A stretch of DNA of 42,490 nt from NCBI RefSeq assembly GCF_014650495.1, contig NZ_BMVB01000036.1, positions 1 through 42,490 of the forward strand, given 5' to 3'. Positions 7,432-15,756 of this stretch are shown one piece after another. Position 1 is the stretch's first letter. Each line of letters starts with the position of its first letter. The notes below the pieces were generated by a model. The model saw only the letters and a program-made list of their open reading frames with translations. It ran no database searches and had not been told where the DNA came from. The translations under genes were made by a program, and so were the position numbers. This DNA is from Streptomyces cinnamoneus (lineage in GTDB: Bacteria > Actinomycetota > Actinomycetes > Streptomycetales > Streptomycetaceae).

Positions 7432-8001
7432 ATGGCCATCACCCAGGACATCCGCAAGACCGCCACCGACACCGCCTACGCCGCGGCCGGCGCCGCGGAC
7501 CTCGCGGCCGAGAAGATCGGGCAGTTCGTCACCGAGGCGCCCGAGCGCTTCGAGAAGCTGCGCAACACCGACCCCAAGGCCCTGGGCGAGCGGGTGGCGC
7601 AGCAGGCCAAGCAGGTGCAGACGCAGGTGACCGCGAAGGCCACCGAGATCGTCGGGACGATCGACACCGACGTCAAGAAGCTGGGCCAGACCGCCCAGGA
7701 CCTGGTGCTCCAGGGCTTCGGCCAGGTCGTCACCGTGGCGGCGCAGGCCAACGACGGCTTCGAGGAGCTGGTCAAGCGCGGCCGCACCGCCGTGCAGACC
7801 TGGCGCGGCGAGGCCGCCGAGGAGATCACGGAGATCGCCGTCGCCGTGGAGCCCGACCCGGAGCCGGCCCCGGCCGCCAAGGACGAGCAGCCCGCCGCGG
7901 ACGCCGAGGCCGAGGCCGACGGCAAGCCCGCCGCCCGCAAGCCCGCCGCCACCCGCAAGCCCGCCGCGAAGAAGGCGGACGCCAAGACCGGCGACCAGTA
8001 A
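7432..8001 (+). CDS. HbhA-like coiled-coil protein with Lys/Ala/Pro-rich tail
   Basis: 189 residues. No signal peptide. Residues 15-130 are predicted amphipathic alpha-helix (AAAGAADLAAEKIGQFVTEA, LGERVAQQAKQVQTQVTAK). Residues 135-189 are an Ala/Lys/Pro tail with repeated KPAA units (KPAARKPAATRKPAAKKADA). Mycobacterial heparin-binding hemagglutinin has the same architecture (AGAADLA start, helical body, Lys/Ala-rich tail) and the same neighbours. Adhesin function cannot be assumed in a saprophyte; a membrane- or nucleoid-associated role is equally possible. Followed by a strong terminator. Confidence 0.82.
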   Translation: MAITQDIRKTATDTAYAAAGAADLAAEKIGQFVTEAPERFEKLRNTDPKALGERVAQQAKQVQTQVTAKATEIVGTIDTDVKKLGQTAQDLVLQGFGQVVTVAAQANDGFEELVKRGRTAVQTWRGEAAEEITEIAVAVEPDPEPAPAAKDEQPAADAEAEADGKPAARKPAATRKPAAKKADAKTGDQ

Positions 8002-8024
8002 GCGGTCAGCGGTAGCAGCAGCGA

Positions 8025-8059
8025 AACGATCCGGGCACGCCTCGCGTGCCCGGATCGTT
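8025..8059 (+). terminator. Intrinsic-type hairpin after the hbhA-like gene
   Basis: Perfect 16-bp stem (8025-8040 with 8044-8059) with a 3-base CTC loop. It has no long U-tract, as is usual in Streptomyces. It separates the hbhA-like gene from the DUF2516 gene, although the two are co-oriented. Confidence 0.85.
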
Positions 8060-8105
8060 CTCCCGGTACGGTGGGCAGCAGACGCACGCAGAAGAGGTGG
8101 ATCGC

Positions 8106-8450
8106 ATGCTGGTGGAGGGTTTCGGCCACGTCCTGTCCTGGATCTCGGTCGGGCTGCTCGTCTTCGCAGCCGTGGCCTTCCTCGACGCCGCCGTGCGCCG
8201 CGAGGACGCCTACCGGGCGGCCGACAAGCAGTCCAAGGGCTTCTGGCTGATCATCCTCGGCCTCGCGGCCGTCGTGAACCTGCTCTTCGGCATCCTGGCC
8301 TTCCTGCCGGTCCTCGGCCTGATCGCCACCATCGTCTACATGGTCGACGTCCGCCCCGCCCTGCGCCACGTCTCCGGCCGGGGCGGCCCGCGCCGACGCG
8401 GCGGCTCCAGCTCGGACGGCCCCTACGGCCCGTACAACGGCGGCCGCTGA
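8106..8450 (+). CDS. DUF2516-family small membrane protein
   Basis: 114 residues from ATG with AGAGGTGG upstream; the open frame extends through the terminator but that start would be unsupported. Two or three membrane segments: residues 7-30 (VLSWISVGLLVFAAVAFLDA), 42-65 (FWLIILGLAAVVNLLFGILA) and about 66-78. A basic loop and a Gly/Ser/Arg-rich cytosolic tail follow. The family is conserved next to hbhA-like genes in actinobacteria (Rv0476 in M. tuberculosis). Function unknown. Confidence 0.88.
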   Translation: MLVEGFGHVLSWISVGLLVFAAVAFLDAAVRREDAYRAADKQSKGFWLIILGLAAVVNLLFGILAFLPVLGLIATIVYMVDVRPALRHVSGRGGPRRRGGSSSDGPYGPYNGGR

Positions 8451-8469
8451 CCTCCCGCACGCGGGGGCG

Positions 8470-9729
8470 TCAGCCCCGGTCGAGGAGCACCACGGCCAGG
8501 TCGTCCGTCAACTCCCCGCCGTTGAGCGCCTGCACCTCCGAGACGGCCGCCTCCAGCAGCTCCTCGCCGTGCAGGCCCTCCTTCACCTGGCGGGCCACCA
8601 GATCGATCATGCCCTCCTGGCCCAGCCGTCGCGTCCCCTCGCCGACCCTGCCCTCTATCAGGCCGTCGGTGTACATCAACAGGCTCCACGCGTCGCCCAG
8701 TTCGACCTCGCGGTGCGGCCAGCGGGCGTCCGGGAGCAGGCCCAGCGCCGGGCCGCCGTCATCCTGCGGCAGCAGGACAGGGGCCTCGCCGGGGCGTACG
8801 AGCAAGGGCGCCGGGTGTCCGGCCAGGCAGACGGCGGCCGAACGGCCGTCGGGGGCGATGTCGGCCGTGCACAGCGTCGCGAAGATTTCCTCGTCCGCGC
8901 GCTCGTGCTCCAGCACCTCCTGCAGCGTGGCCAGCAGCTCGTCGCCGCACAGTCCGGCCAGCGTCAACGCACGCCACGCAATGCGCAGTTCGACGCCGAG
9001 CGCCGCCTCGTCCGGGCCGTGCCCGCACACGTCGCCGATCATCGCATGCACCGTTCCGTCGGGCGTGCGGACCGTGTCGTAGAAGTCGCCGCCGAGCAGG
9101 GCCCGGCTGCGGCCGGGGCGGTAGCGGGCGGCGAAGCGCAGGTCCGAGCCGGCCAGCAGCGGATGGGGCAGCAGACCGCGCTCCAGGCGGGCGTTCTCCT
9201 GCGCCAGCAGCCGCGTCTCGGTGAGCTGCCGCTGCGCGAAGTCCGCACGCTTGCGCTCGACGGCGTAGCGGATGGCCCGGCTGAGGACACGCCCGTCGAG
9301 CTCGTCGCGGAAGAGGTAGTCCTGAGCGCCGACGCGGACCGCCTCCGCCGCCCGCTCGGCGTCCGCCTCGGCGGTCAGCGCGAGCACGGCGTGGTGCGGG
9401 GCGAGCCGCAGCACCCGGCGCAGGGTGGCCAGTTCGTCCGGCCCCTCCGCCCGCTCCGGCTCACCGGCCGGCCGCCCGGACGGGTGGTCCGTGGCCGGCA
9501 GGGCGAGGTCGAGGAGGATGCACTGCACGTCGTCGGTGAGCAGCCGCTCCGCCTCGGTGAGGTTGCGGGCGGTGCGGATGCGGACGGGCGCGCCGGCCGT
9601 CCCCGACATGTCCGCCATGTCCGGGCAGGACAGCGAGCCTGCCGGGTCGTCCTCGATCACCAGCAGCGTCAGCCCGCCGTCGGGCAGCACGACGGGAGGC
9701 TCCGCCTGCCTCGGCACGGGTACGGGCAT
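8470..9729 (-). CDS. Response-regulator receiver / SpoIIE-type PP2C phosphatase
   Basis: 419 residues from the ATG (a GTG directly before it is also possible; GGAAG lies 8 bases upstream of the ATG). Residues 18-150 are a receiver domain: acidic pair in LLVIEDD, phospho-acceptor Asp in CILLDLALP, T/S in VLALTAEAD, lysine position replaced (YLFRDEL). A coiled coil (residues 160-195) links to a SpoIIE/PP2C phosphatase at 200-419 with metal-binding LLGGDFYD, GDVCGHG, and LLMYTDGLIE near the end. Such proteins dephosphorylate anti-sigma-factor antagonists in partner-switching pathways. No histidine kinase or anti-sigma factor is adjacent, so the partner is elsewhere. Lack of the conserved receiver lysine suggests atypical signalling. 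Confidence 0.9.
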   Translation of the reverse strand: MPVPVPRQAEPPVVLPDGGLTLLVIEDDPAGSLSCPDMADMSGTAGAPVRIRTARNLTEAERLLTDDVQCILLDLALPATDHPSGRPAGEPERAEGPDELATLRRVLRLAPHHAVLALTAEADAERAAEAVRVGAQDYLFRDELDGRVLSRAIRYAVERKRADFAQRQLTETRLLAQENARLERGLLPHPLLAGSDLRFAARYRPGRSRALLGGDFYDTVRTPDGTVHAMIGDVCGHGPDEAALGVELRIAWRALTLAGLCGDELLATLQEVLEHERADEEIFATLCTADIAPDGRSAAVCLAGHPAPLLVRPGEAPVLLPQDDGGPALGLLPDARWPHREVELGDAWSLLMYTDGLIEGRVGEGTRRLGQEGMIDLVARQVKEGLHGEELLEAAVSEVQALNGGELTDDLAVVLLDRG

Positions 9730-9961
9730 CACTTCGGCTTCCTTCCCCTCCCCCCGAGGGCACGGCGCCTCGCCGAGGGGCGGGCACCGAGGGTGACCCT
9801 AGCGCCAGAGCCCTGCCGAACGGAATGGTACGGAGCCACCCGCCTCTGTCATATGCCCACGCCACAAGGGCAATTGACGCAGGAAGGCCCCCATACGGAG
9901 GACCGCGCGATGACAAACATCACGTCGTACGAGCGTACGAAATCACTCCGCGTGGCCGCCC

Positions 9962-11080
9962 CTATCCCGGGCGTACGACCCCGAGGATGGGCATCGTGCC
10001 GGCGCCCGCGAGCGTGACCTGGCGGCCCGGCCGGGGCGCGTGCACGATCGTTCCGTCACCCACGTACATCCCCACGTGACTGGCGTCCCCGAAGTAGATC
10101 ACCAGGTCCCCGGCGCGCATGTCCTTCACGTCGACCTTCGGCAGCTGCCGCCACTGCTCCTGCGAGGTCCGCGGTATCGCGCGCCCGGCCGCCGCCCACG
10201 CCTTGAGCGTCAGGCCGGAGCAGTCGTAGGTGTCGGGGCCCTCGGCGCCCCAGACGTAGTTCTTGCCGATCTGCGCGGTCGCGAAGTCGACCGCTCGCTT
10301 TCCGTCACCGGTCGCGGCGGACCCCCGGCCGGCCAGGCCCTTGCCGGCGTCGGTGCCGAGCCACTTCGCCTGCGCCTGGCGGGCCCGTTCCTCCTCCAGC
10401 TGCCGCAGCCGCTCCCGCTCCTTCTCCTCCAGGCGGGACTCCAGCTTCTTCGCCTCCTCCAGCCGCGCCTCGACCTCCTTCTTCGCGGCTTCCTTCTTCC
10501 GGCGCTCGCCCTCCAGGGCCCGGCGGCGCTCGTCGGCGGCCTTGGCGTACCCCTCCAGCTCCGCGCGCACGGCCTCCACCTGGGCGAGCAGCCCGCGGGT
10601 GGCCTGCTCGCCCTTGCGGGCCAGCGCGACGCCGTTCAGGAAGGTGTCGGGCGAGGCGCTGAAGAAGAGCTGGGCCTGCGGGGTGAGGCCGCCGCTGCGG
10701 TACTGGGCGCGCGCCAGGGCCCCGGTCTCCTTGCGGAGCCGCTCCATGCGCTGCCGGGCGGCGTCCACCTGGCGGTTGAGGTCGGCGACCGACTTCTCCT
10801 GCAGCCGCAGCTGCTCACCGGCCGCGTTGTAGGCGTCCGTGGCGGCCTCGGCCTTGCGGTAGAGGGCCTCCACCTCCTTGTGCACCTCCTCCAGGCGCGG
10901 CGAGGAGGCGGCGGGCGTGCCGGTCGCGGAAGGCTGCGGAGGTCTGGGGTCGGCGTGTGCCACCGGGGCGGCCAGAACGACCGTTCCCGCGCTGATCAGT
11001 GCGCCGACCAGGGCGGTCGCCACGGCCAGGCGTCGCCGCCCGGTCACCGCCCCGCCGTCGATGCCACCGCTCCGCCTCAC
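9962..11080 (-). CDS. Secreted NlpC/P60 peptidoglycan hydrolase with coiled-coil N-domain (RipA/CwlO-like)
   Basis: About 372 residues from a GTG (MRRSGGIDGGAVTGRRRLAV); a GTG eleven codons later (MTGRRRL) is the alternative. Signal peptide: RRR then about 20 hydrophobic residues, ending APVAHA. Residues 60-240 are a long charged coiled coil, as in RipA/CwlO-type hydrolases. The last 115 residues are NlpC/P60: catalytic Cys in YDCSGLTLKAW, His in DASHVGMYVGDGTIVHAP. It should cut D-Glu/meso-DAP-type bonds in cell-wall peptides, the coiled coil being a regulatory region. Divergent from pstS. I looked in its 5' region for a ydaO-type c-di-AMP riboswitch, common before Streptomyces wall hydrolases, and did not see one. 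Confidence 0.9.
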   Translation of the reverse strand: MRRSGGIDGGAVTGRRRLAVATALVGALISAGTVVLAAPVAHADPRPPQPSATGTPAASSPRLEEVHKEVEALYRKAEAATDAYNAAGEQLRLQEKSVADLNRQVDAARQRMERLRKETGALARAQYRSGGLTPQAQLFFSASPDTFLNGVALARKGEQATRGLLAQVEAVRAELEGYAKAADERRRALEGERRKKEAAKKEVEARLEEAKKLESRLEEKERERLRQLEEERARQAQAKWLGTDAGKGLAGRGSAATGDGKRAVDFATAQIGKNYVWGAEGPDTYDCSGLTLKAWAAAGRAIPRTSQEQWRQLPKVDVKDMRAGDLVIYFGDASHVGMYVGDGTIVHAPRPGRQVTLAGAGTMPILGVVRPG

Positions 11081-11412
11081 CGGAAACCCCACCGGACACC
11101 TCCGCGACTCCGCCCCCGCGCCTGACACGCCGTCACACGAAGTTCGGATGCTGTCACGTCCCCCCGGAAACCGACAGAGACCTGCGTCACACTGCAGTGG
11201 GAACCGGCCCGAAGCGGAGCCACCACCCCGATGGCCGAGGTTCACCCTGCGTTCACTCTTCCCCATCGACCGCTTCATCTGATCTGCCTAATTTCGGCCG
11301 TAGAGGGTGCGGACCACACCACCCCACCGGCCCTCGCCCGTACAGAGCGGAACAGCAACACCAACCTCTCGCACGCCGCCCCCGCGGCGGCTCCCGGAAG
11401 GAACCCCCGAAA
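11081..11412. other. Divergent intergenic region between wall hydrolase and pstS
   Basis: 332 bases with no gene. It holds the PHO box (11240-11261), a TAATTT -10-like hexamer near 11289-11294, and the pstS leader with a GGAAGGA ribosome site at 11396-11402. The hydrolase-side half (11081-11239) contains several TGACG/GTCAC words but no motif I can name. Confidence 0.6.
11240..11261 (+). promoter_or_regulatory. PHO box (PhoP-binding direct repeats) upstream of pstS
   Basis: Two adjacent 11-base direct repeats, GTTCACCCTGC (11240-11250) and GTTCACTCTTC (11251-11261). They match the Streptomyces PhoP direct-repeat consensus, whose core is GTTCACC. A weaker third unit may follow near 11271. Located 152 bases before the pstS start and upstream of a TAATTT -10-like element. 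This predicts strong induction of pst under phosphate limitation. Confidence 0.9.
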
Positions 11413-12543
11413 GTGAAGCTTCAGCGCAAGAACCGGCTTCGCAGCGTCGCCCTCGGCGCCATCGCCGTCTCCGGTGCCCTGGTCCTCACGGCGTGCGGCT
11501 CGGACGACAACGGCGGCGGCGAGGGCGGCGGCAGCGGCTCGACCAAGGCCGCCGGCAACATCAAGTGCGAGGGCAAGGGTCAGCTGCTGGCCTCCGGCTC
11601 GTCCGCGCAGAAGAACGCCATGGACCTGTGGGTCAAGAACTTCATGGCCGCCTGCAAGGACGTCCAGGTCAACTACAAGCCCACCGGCTCGGGCGCGGGC
11701 ATCCAGGAGTTCCTCCAGGGCAAGACCGCCTTCGCGGGCTCCGACTCGGCGCTCAAGCCGGAGGAGGTCGCCAAGTCCAAGGAGGTCGTCAAGGGCGGTC
11801 AGGGCATCAACCTGCCCCTGCTCGGCGGCCCCATCGCCATCGGCTACCACGTCCCGGGCGTGGACAACCTGGTCCTCGACGCCGACACGCTCGCCAAGAT
11901 CTTCGACGGCAAGATCGAGAAGTGGAACGACGAGGCGATCGCCAAGCTGAACAAGGACGCCAAGCTCCCGGACCTCAAGATCCAGGCGTTCCACCGTTCC
12001 GACGAGTCCGGCACCACCGACAACTTCACCAAGTACCTCAAGGCCGCCGCGGACAAGTCCTGGCCGTACGAGCCCGCCAAGGCGTGGAAGGCCAAGGGCG
12101 GCCAGTCCGCCGACGGCTCGGCCGGTGTGTCCTCGCAGGTCAAGCAGACCCCGGGCGCCATCTCCTACTTCGAGCTCTCCTACGCCACCGCCAACTCGAT
12201 CAAGACGGTGAAGCTCAACACCGGCGCCGCCGCCCCGGTCGAGGCCACCTCCGACAACGCCTCCAAGGCCATCGCCGAGGCGAAGATCGCGGGCACCGGC
12301 AAGGACCTGGCGCTCAAGCTCAACTACACCACCAAGGCCGAGGGCGCCTACCCGATCACCCTGGTGACGTACGAGATCGTCGGTGACCAGGGCAACAAGG
12401 CCGAGACCCTCCCGGCGACCAAGTCCTTCCTGACCTACATCGCGAGCGAGGACGGCCAGTCGGTCCTCAAGGGCCTGGGCTACGCCCCGCTGCCCGCCGA
12501 GATCGCCACGAAGGTCCGCGAGACCGTCGCCGGCCTCTCCTGA
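11413..12543 (+). CDS. pstS: Phosphate ABC transporter, substrate-binding lipoprotein
   Basis: 376 residues from GTG with GGAAGGA 10 bases upstream. Lipoprotein signal: KNRLRS, hydrophobic core, lipobox LVLTAC (Cys at about 25), then a Gly/Ser-rich spacer. The binding fold shows typical phosphate contacts: ASGSSAQ near residue 60, TGSGAGI, FAGSDSAL, and HRSDESGTTDNF. It captures inorganic phosphate outside the membrane and delivers it to PstCA. Controlled by the PHO box. Separated from pstC by 193 bases containing a GC palindrome, which may allow higher pstS than pstCAB expression. Confidence 0.96.
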   Translation: MKLQRKNRLRSVALGAIAVSGALVLTACGSDDNGGGEGGGSGSTKAAGNIKCEGKGQLLASGSSAQKNAMDLWVKNFMAACKDVQVNYKPTGSGAGIQEFLQGKTAFAGSDSALKPEEVAKSKEVVKGGQGINLPLLGGPIAIGYHVPGVDNLVLDADTLAKIFDGKIEKWNDEAIAKLNKDAKLPDLKIQAFHRSDESGTTDNFTKYLKAAADKSWPYEPAKAWKAKGGQSADGSAGVSSQVKQTPGAISYFELSYATANSIKTVKLNTGAAAPVEATSDNASKAIAEAKIAGTGKDLALKLNYTTKAEGAYPITLVTYEIVGDQGNKAETLPATKSFLTYIASEDGQSVLKGLGYAPLPAEIATKVRETVAGLS

Positions 12544-12607
12544 CGCTCCCGACGCTCCTGACACGGGGCAGAGCGCACCCCACGCCCGGACCCGGCCCGG
12601 AGCCCAC

Positions 12608-12629
12608 GCTCCCGGGCCGGCCCGGGAGC
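12608..12629. terminator. 22-bp perfect GC palindrome between pstS and pstC (possible attenuator or 3' stabiliser)
   Basis: Two perfectly complementary 11-base arms (GCTCCCGGGCC and its inverse) with no unpaired loop bases. In RNA it would fold into a strong hairpin after pstS and before pstC. Partial termination or processing here would give excess PstS over the permease. Inferred; it could also be GC-rich chance structure. Confidence 0.5.
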
Positions 12630-12736
12630 CGGCCACGGCGCCGGAGTGACGCCCGCCCCCTCCCGGTGCACCGCCGCGCCAGGAGCCACCCGCCCCGACC
12701 ACCGGAGGCGACCGGCTCCGCAGACCGGAGAAACCC

Positions 12737-13735
12737 ATGGACATAACCTCAGCCACCGCAGCCGGCCCACCGCCCGGCCCGGGCAACGCCCCGGACCCCG
12801 CCGAGCGGCAGGGCGGCACCACCACCCGCCTCGGCGACCGGATCTTCCTCGGCCTCTCCCGGGGGTCCGGCATCCTGCTCCTGGCGATCATGGCCGCCAT
12901 CGCGGTCTTCCTCACCATCCGCGCCGCCAGCGCCCTCTCCCACAACGAGGGCAACTTCTTCACCACCTTCGAGTGGCGCGCCAACTCCACCCCGCCGGTC
13001 TTCGGCATCGCCGTCCTGGCCTTCGGCACGGTCGTCAGCTCGGTCATCGCGATGGCCATCGCGGTACCGGTCGCCATCGGCATCGCGCTGTTCATCTCGC
13101 ACTACGCGCCGCGCAAGCTCGCCACCCCGCTGTCGTACGTGATCGACCTGCTCGCCGCCGTCCCGTCGATCGTCTACGGCCTGTGGGGCGCGCTGTTCCT
13201 GGTGCCGCACCTCGGCGGGCTCTACAGCTGGCTGGACGACTACTTCGGCTGGACCGGGATCTTCGCGTACCACGACGGCGCCGCCCGCTCGCTCTTCACC
13301 ATCGGCATCCTGCTGGCGATCATGATCCTGCCGATCGTCACCAGCGTCAGCCGCGAGGTCTTCCTGCAGGCCCCGAAGATGCACGAGGAGGCCGCCCTCG
13401 CGCTCGGCGCGACCCGCTGGGAGGTCATCAGGACGGCCGTCCTGCCCTTCGGCCGCTCGGGCGTCATCAGCGCCTCCATGCTGGGCCTGGGCCGCGCCCT
13501 CGGCGAGACGATGGCCGTCGCCACCGTCCTCTCCCCCAGCTTCGAGATCGGCACGAGCCTGCTCGACCCGGGCGGCGGAACGTTCGCGCAGAACATCGCG
13601 AGCAGCTTCAAGGAGTCCGGCGAGATCGGCAAGGACGCCCTGATCGCCTCCGGTCTCGTCCTCTTCGTCCTCACCCTGCTGGTCAACGGCGCGGCCCGCT
13701 TGATCATCGCCCGCCGCAAGGAGTACACGGCATGA
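12737..13735 (+). CDS. pstC: Phosphate ABC transporter permease
   Basis: 332 residues. Pro/Gly-rich cytosolic N-terminus, then six membrane segments beginning GILLLAIMAAIAVFLTI. The EAA loop that docks PstB is EEAALALGATRWEVIRTAVLP (about residues 217-237), and the conserved GLGRALGETMAV follows. Forms the channel with PstA. The stop overlaps the pstA ATG (ATGA). Confidence 0.95.
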   Translation: MDITSATAAGPPPGPGNAPDPAERQGGTTTRLGDRIFLGLSRGSGILLLAIMAAIAVFLTIRAASALSHNEGNFFTTFEWRANSTPPVFGIAVLAFGTVVSSVIAMAIAVPVAIGIALFISHYAPRKLATPLSYVIDLLAAVPSIVYGLWGALFLVPHLGGLYSWLDDYFGWTGIFAYHDGAARSLFTIGILLAIMILPIVTSVSREVFLQAPKMHEEAALALGATRWEVIRTAVLPFGRSGVISASMLGLGRALGETMAVATVLSPSFEIGTSLLDPGGGTFAQNIASSFKESGEIGKDALIASGLVLFVLTLLVNGAARLIIARRKEYTA

Positions 13736-14817
13736 GCGAGGTAGCCATGGACCAGCCCTCCGGCGCCGTCCCCGGCGCCCGGCGGTCCTCGTCGAGCCTG
13801 CACCAGCCCCGCCTGCCCCGCTGGGCCCCGGCCGCCATCGCGGCCGCCGCGCTCGCGGTGGGCGTGGGGATCGGCGCCGGCGCGGGACTGAGCAGCCGCA
13901 TCCAGTGGGGCCTGCTCGCAGCGGTCCTCTACGTCGCCGGGACGTTCGCGCTCGCCACCCGCGTCGAGGGCGTCCGGCAGGCCAAGGACCGCCTCGCCAC
14001 CAGCCTGGTGTGGGTCTGCTTCCTGCTCGCGGTCGTCCCGCTGGTCTCCCTGATCTGGGAGACGGTCTCGCGCGGCAGCTCCGTCCTCGACGGCGGCTTC
14101 CTCTCCCACTCCATGGGCGGCGTCCTGACCATCCAGCCCGGCGGCGGCGTCTACCACGCCATCATCGGCACCCTGGAGCAGGTCGGCATCGCCACCGCCA
14201 TCGCCGCCCCGATCGGCCTGCTGACAGCGATCTACCTGGTCGAGTACGGCCGCGGCCGGCTCGCCAAGGCGGTGACCTTCTTCGTCGACGTCATGACGGG
14301 CATCCCGTCGATCGTCGCGGGTCTGTTCGTCCTCAGCTTCTGGATCCTGATGCTGGACAACGGCTACTCGGGCTTCGCCGGGTCGATGGCCCTGGCGATC
14401 CTGATGATGCCGGTGGTCGTCCGCTCCACGGAGGAGATGCTCAAGCTCGTCCCCAACGAGCTGCGCGAGGCGTCCCTGGCCCTCGGCGTGCCGAAGTGGC
14501 GCACGATCCTCAAGGTCGTCCTGCCCACCGCCATCGGCGGCATCGCCACCGGCGTGATGCTCTCGGTCGCCCGCATCGCCGGCGAGTCCGCCCCGATCGT
14601 CCTCCTGGTCTTCGGCTCCCAGCTGATCAACAACAACCCCTTCGAAGGCGCCCAGTCCTCCCTGCCGTACTACATCTACGAGCAGTGGGCGGCCGGCAAC
14701 GACGCCAGCTACGACCGCGCCTGGGCCGCGGCCCTGGTCCTCATCGCCTTCGTCATGATCCTGAACCTGGTGGCCCGCGGCATCGCCCGCTGGAAGGCCC
14801 CCAAGGCCGGTCGCTGA
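13732..14817 (+). CDS. pstA: Phosphate ABC transporter permease
   Basis: 361 residues. N-terminal extension with two extra hydrophobic segments (residues 32-75), as in other actinobacterial PstA, then the six-segment permease core. EAA loop REASLALGVPKWRTILKVVLP near residues 243-263; ARIAGESAPIVLLVF follows. Partner of PstC. The start overlaps pstC by 4 bases; pstB follows after 32 bases. Confidence 0.95.
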   Translation: MSEVAMDQPSGAVPGARRSSSSLHQPRLPRWAPAAIAAAALAVGVGIGAGAGLSSRIQWGLLAAVLYVAGTFALATRVEGVRQAKDRLATSLVWVCFLLAVVPLVSLIWETVSRGSSVLDGGFLSHSMGGVLTIQPGGGVYHAIIGTLEQVGIATAIAAPIGLLTAIYLVEYGRGRLAKAVTFFVDVMTGIPSIVAGLFVLSFWILMLDNGYSGFAGSMALAILMMPVVVRSTEEMLKLVPNELREASLALGVPKWRTILKVVLPTAIGGIATGVMLSVARIAGESAPIVLLVFGSQLINNNPFEGAQSSLPYYIYEQWAAGNDASYDRAWAAALVLIAFVMILNLVARGIARWKAPKAGR

Positions 14818-14849
14818 CCGCCCGCCGTACGAAAGAAGTAGTGATCCCC

Positions 14850-15629
14850 ATGGCCAAGCGAATCGACGTCAGCGGCCTCACCGCCTACTACGGCTCCCAC
14901 AAGGCCATCGAGGACATCTCGATGACCGTGGAGCCCCGCTCCGTGACCGCCTTCATCGGCCCCTCCGGCTGCGGCAAGTCCACCTTCCTGCGCACCCTGA
15001 ACCGCATGCACGAGGTCACCCCCGGCGGCCGCGTCGAGGGCAAGGTGCTGCTGGACGACGAGAACCTCTACGGCGCCGGCGTCGACCCCGTCTCCGTGCG
15101 CCGCACGGTCGGCATGGTCTTCCAGCGGCCGAACCCCTTCCCGACCATGTCGATCTACGAGAACGTCGCCGCGGGCATCCGCCTCAACGGCGGCCGGGTC
15201 CGCAAGGCGGAGCTGGACACGATCGTGGAGAAGTCCCTCAAGGGCGCCAACCTCTGGAAGGAGGTCAAGGACCGCCTGAACAAGCCGGGCGCCGGCCTCT
15301 CCGGCGGTCAGCAGCAGCGCCTGTGCATCGCCCGCGCGATCGCGGTCGAGCCGCAGGTCCTGCTGATGGACGAGCCCTGCTCGGCGCTGGACCCGATCTC
15401 CACCCTCGCCATCGAGGACCTGATCGGCGAGTTGAAGGAACGGTTCACGATCGTCATCGTCACCCACAACATGCAGCAGGCGGCCCGCGTCTCCGACCGC
15501 ACCGCCTTCTTCAACCTCGCGGGCGTCGGCCAGCCGGGCAAGCTCGTCGAGATCGACGACACCGAGCGGATCTTCTCCAACCCGTCGGTCCAGGCCACGG
15601 AGGACTACATCTCCGGCCGCTTCGGCTAG
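14850..15629 (+). CDS. pstB: Phosphate ABC transporter ATP-binding protein
   Basis: 259 residues from the ATG giving MAKRIDVSGLTAYYG, with GAAAGAAG about 11 bases upstream; a GTG at 14841 is too close to that site. Walker A GPSGCGKST, Q-loop VFQRPNPFP, signature LSGGQQQRL, Walker B VLLMDEPCSALDP and the H-loop VTHNM are all intact. Drives ATP-dependent phosphate uptake and, by analogy with other Pst systems, takes part in PhoR signalling. Last gene of the pst operon; a strong terminator follows. Confidence 0.97.
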   Translation: MAKRIDVSGLTAYYGSHKAIEDISMTVEPRSVTAFIGPSGCGKSTFLRTLNRMHEVTPGGRVEGKVLLDDENLYGAGVDPVSVRRTVGMVFQRPNPFPTMSIYENVAAGIRLNGGRVRKAELDTIVEKSLKGANLWKEVKDRLNKPGAGLSGGQQQRLCIARAIAVEPQVLLMDEPCSALDPISTLAIEDLIGELKERFTIVIVTHNMQQAARVSDRTAFFNLAGVGQPGKLVEIDDTERIFSNPSVQATEDYISGRFG

Positions 15630-15679
15630 GCCGCCACGATCGCCTTGCGGCGCTGCATGGCGGTGCCGCCGCAAGGCAA

Positions 15680-15718
15680 AAGGGCCCGCCCCCTGCTCGT
15701 ACCAGGGGGCGGGCCCTT
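15680..15718. terminator. Terminator between convergent pstB and pit
   Basis: Perfect 16-bp stem (15680-15695 with 15703-15718) with a 7-base loop (CTCGTAC). A-rich on the left side and followed by T's on the right, so it can serve both pstSCAB and the oppositely transcribed DUF47-pit operon. Confidence 0.9.
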
Positions 15719-15756
15719 CCGCCTGCGTGCGCACCGGCCGGTGCGTACCGGGCCGG

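Noticed and set aside
11081..11240. ydaO-type c-di-AMP riboswitch before the NlpC/P60 gene
   Set aside because: Such switches are common before Streptomyces wall hydrolases, but I could not find its conserved sequence blocks here on the minus strand.
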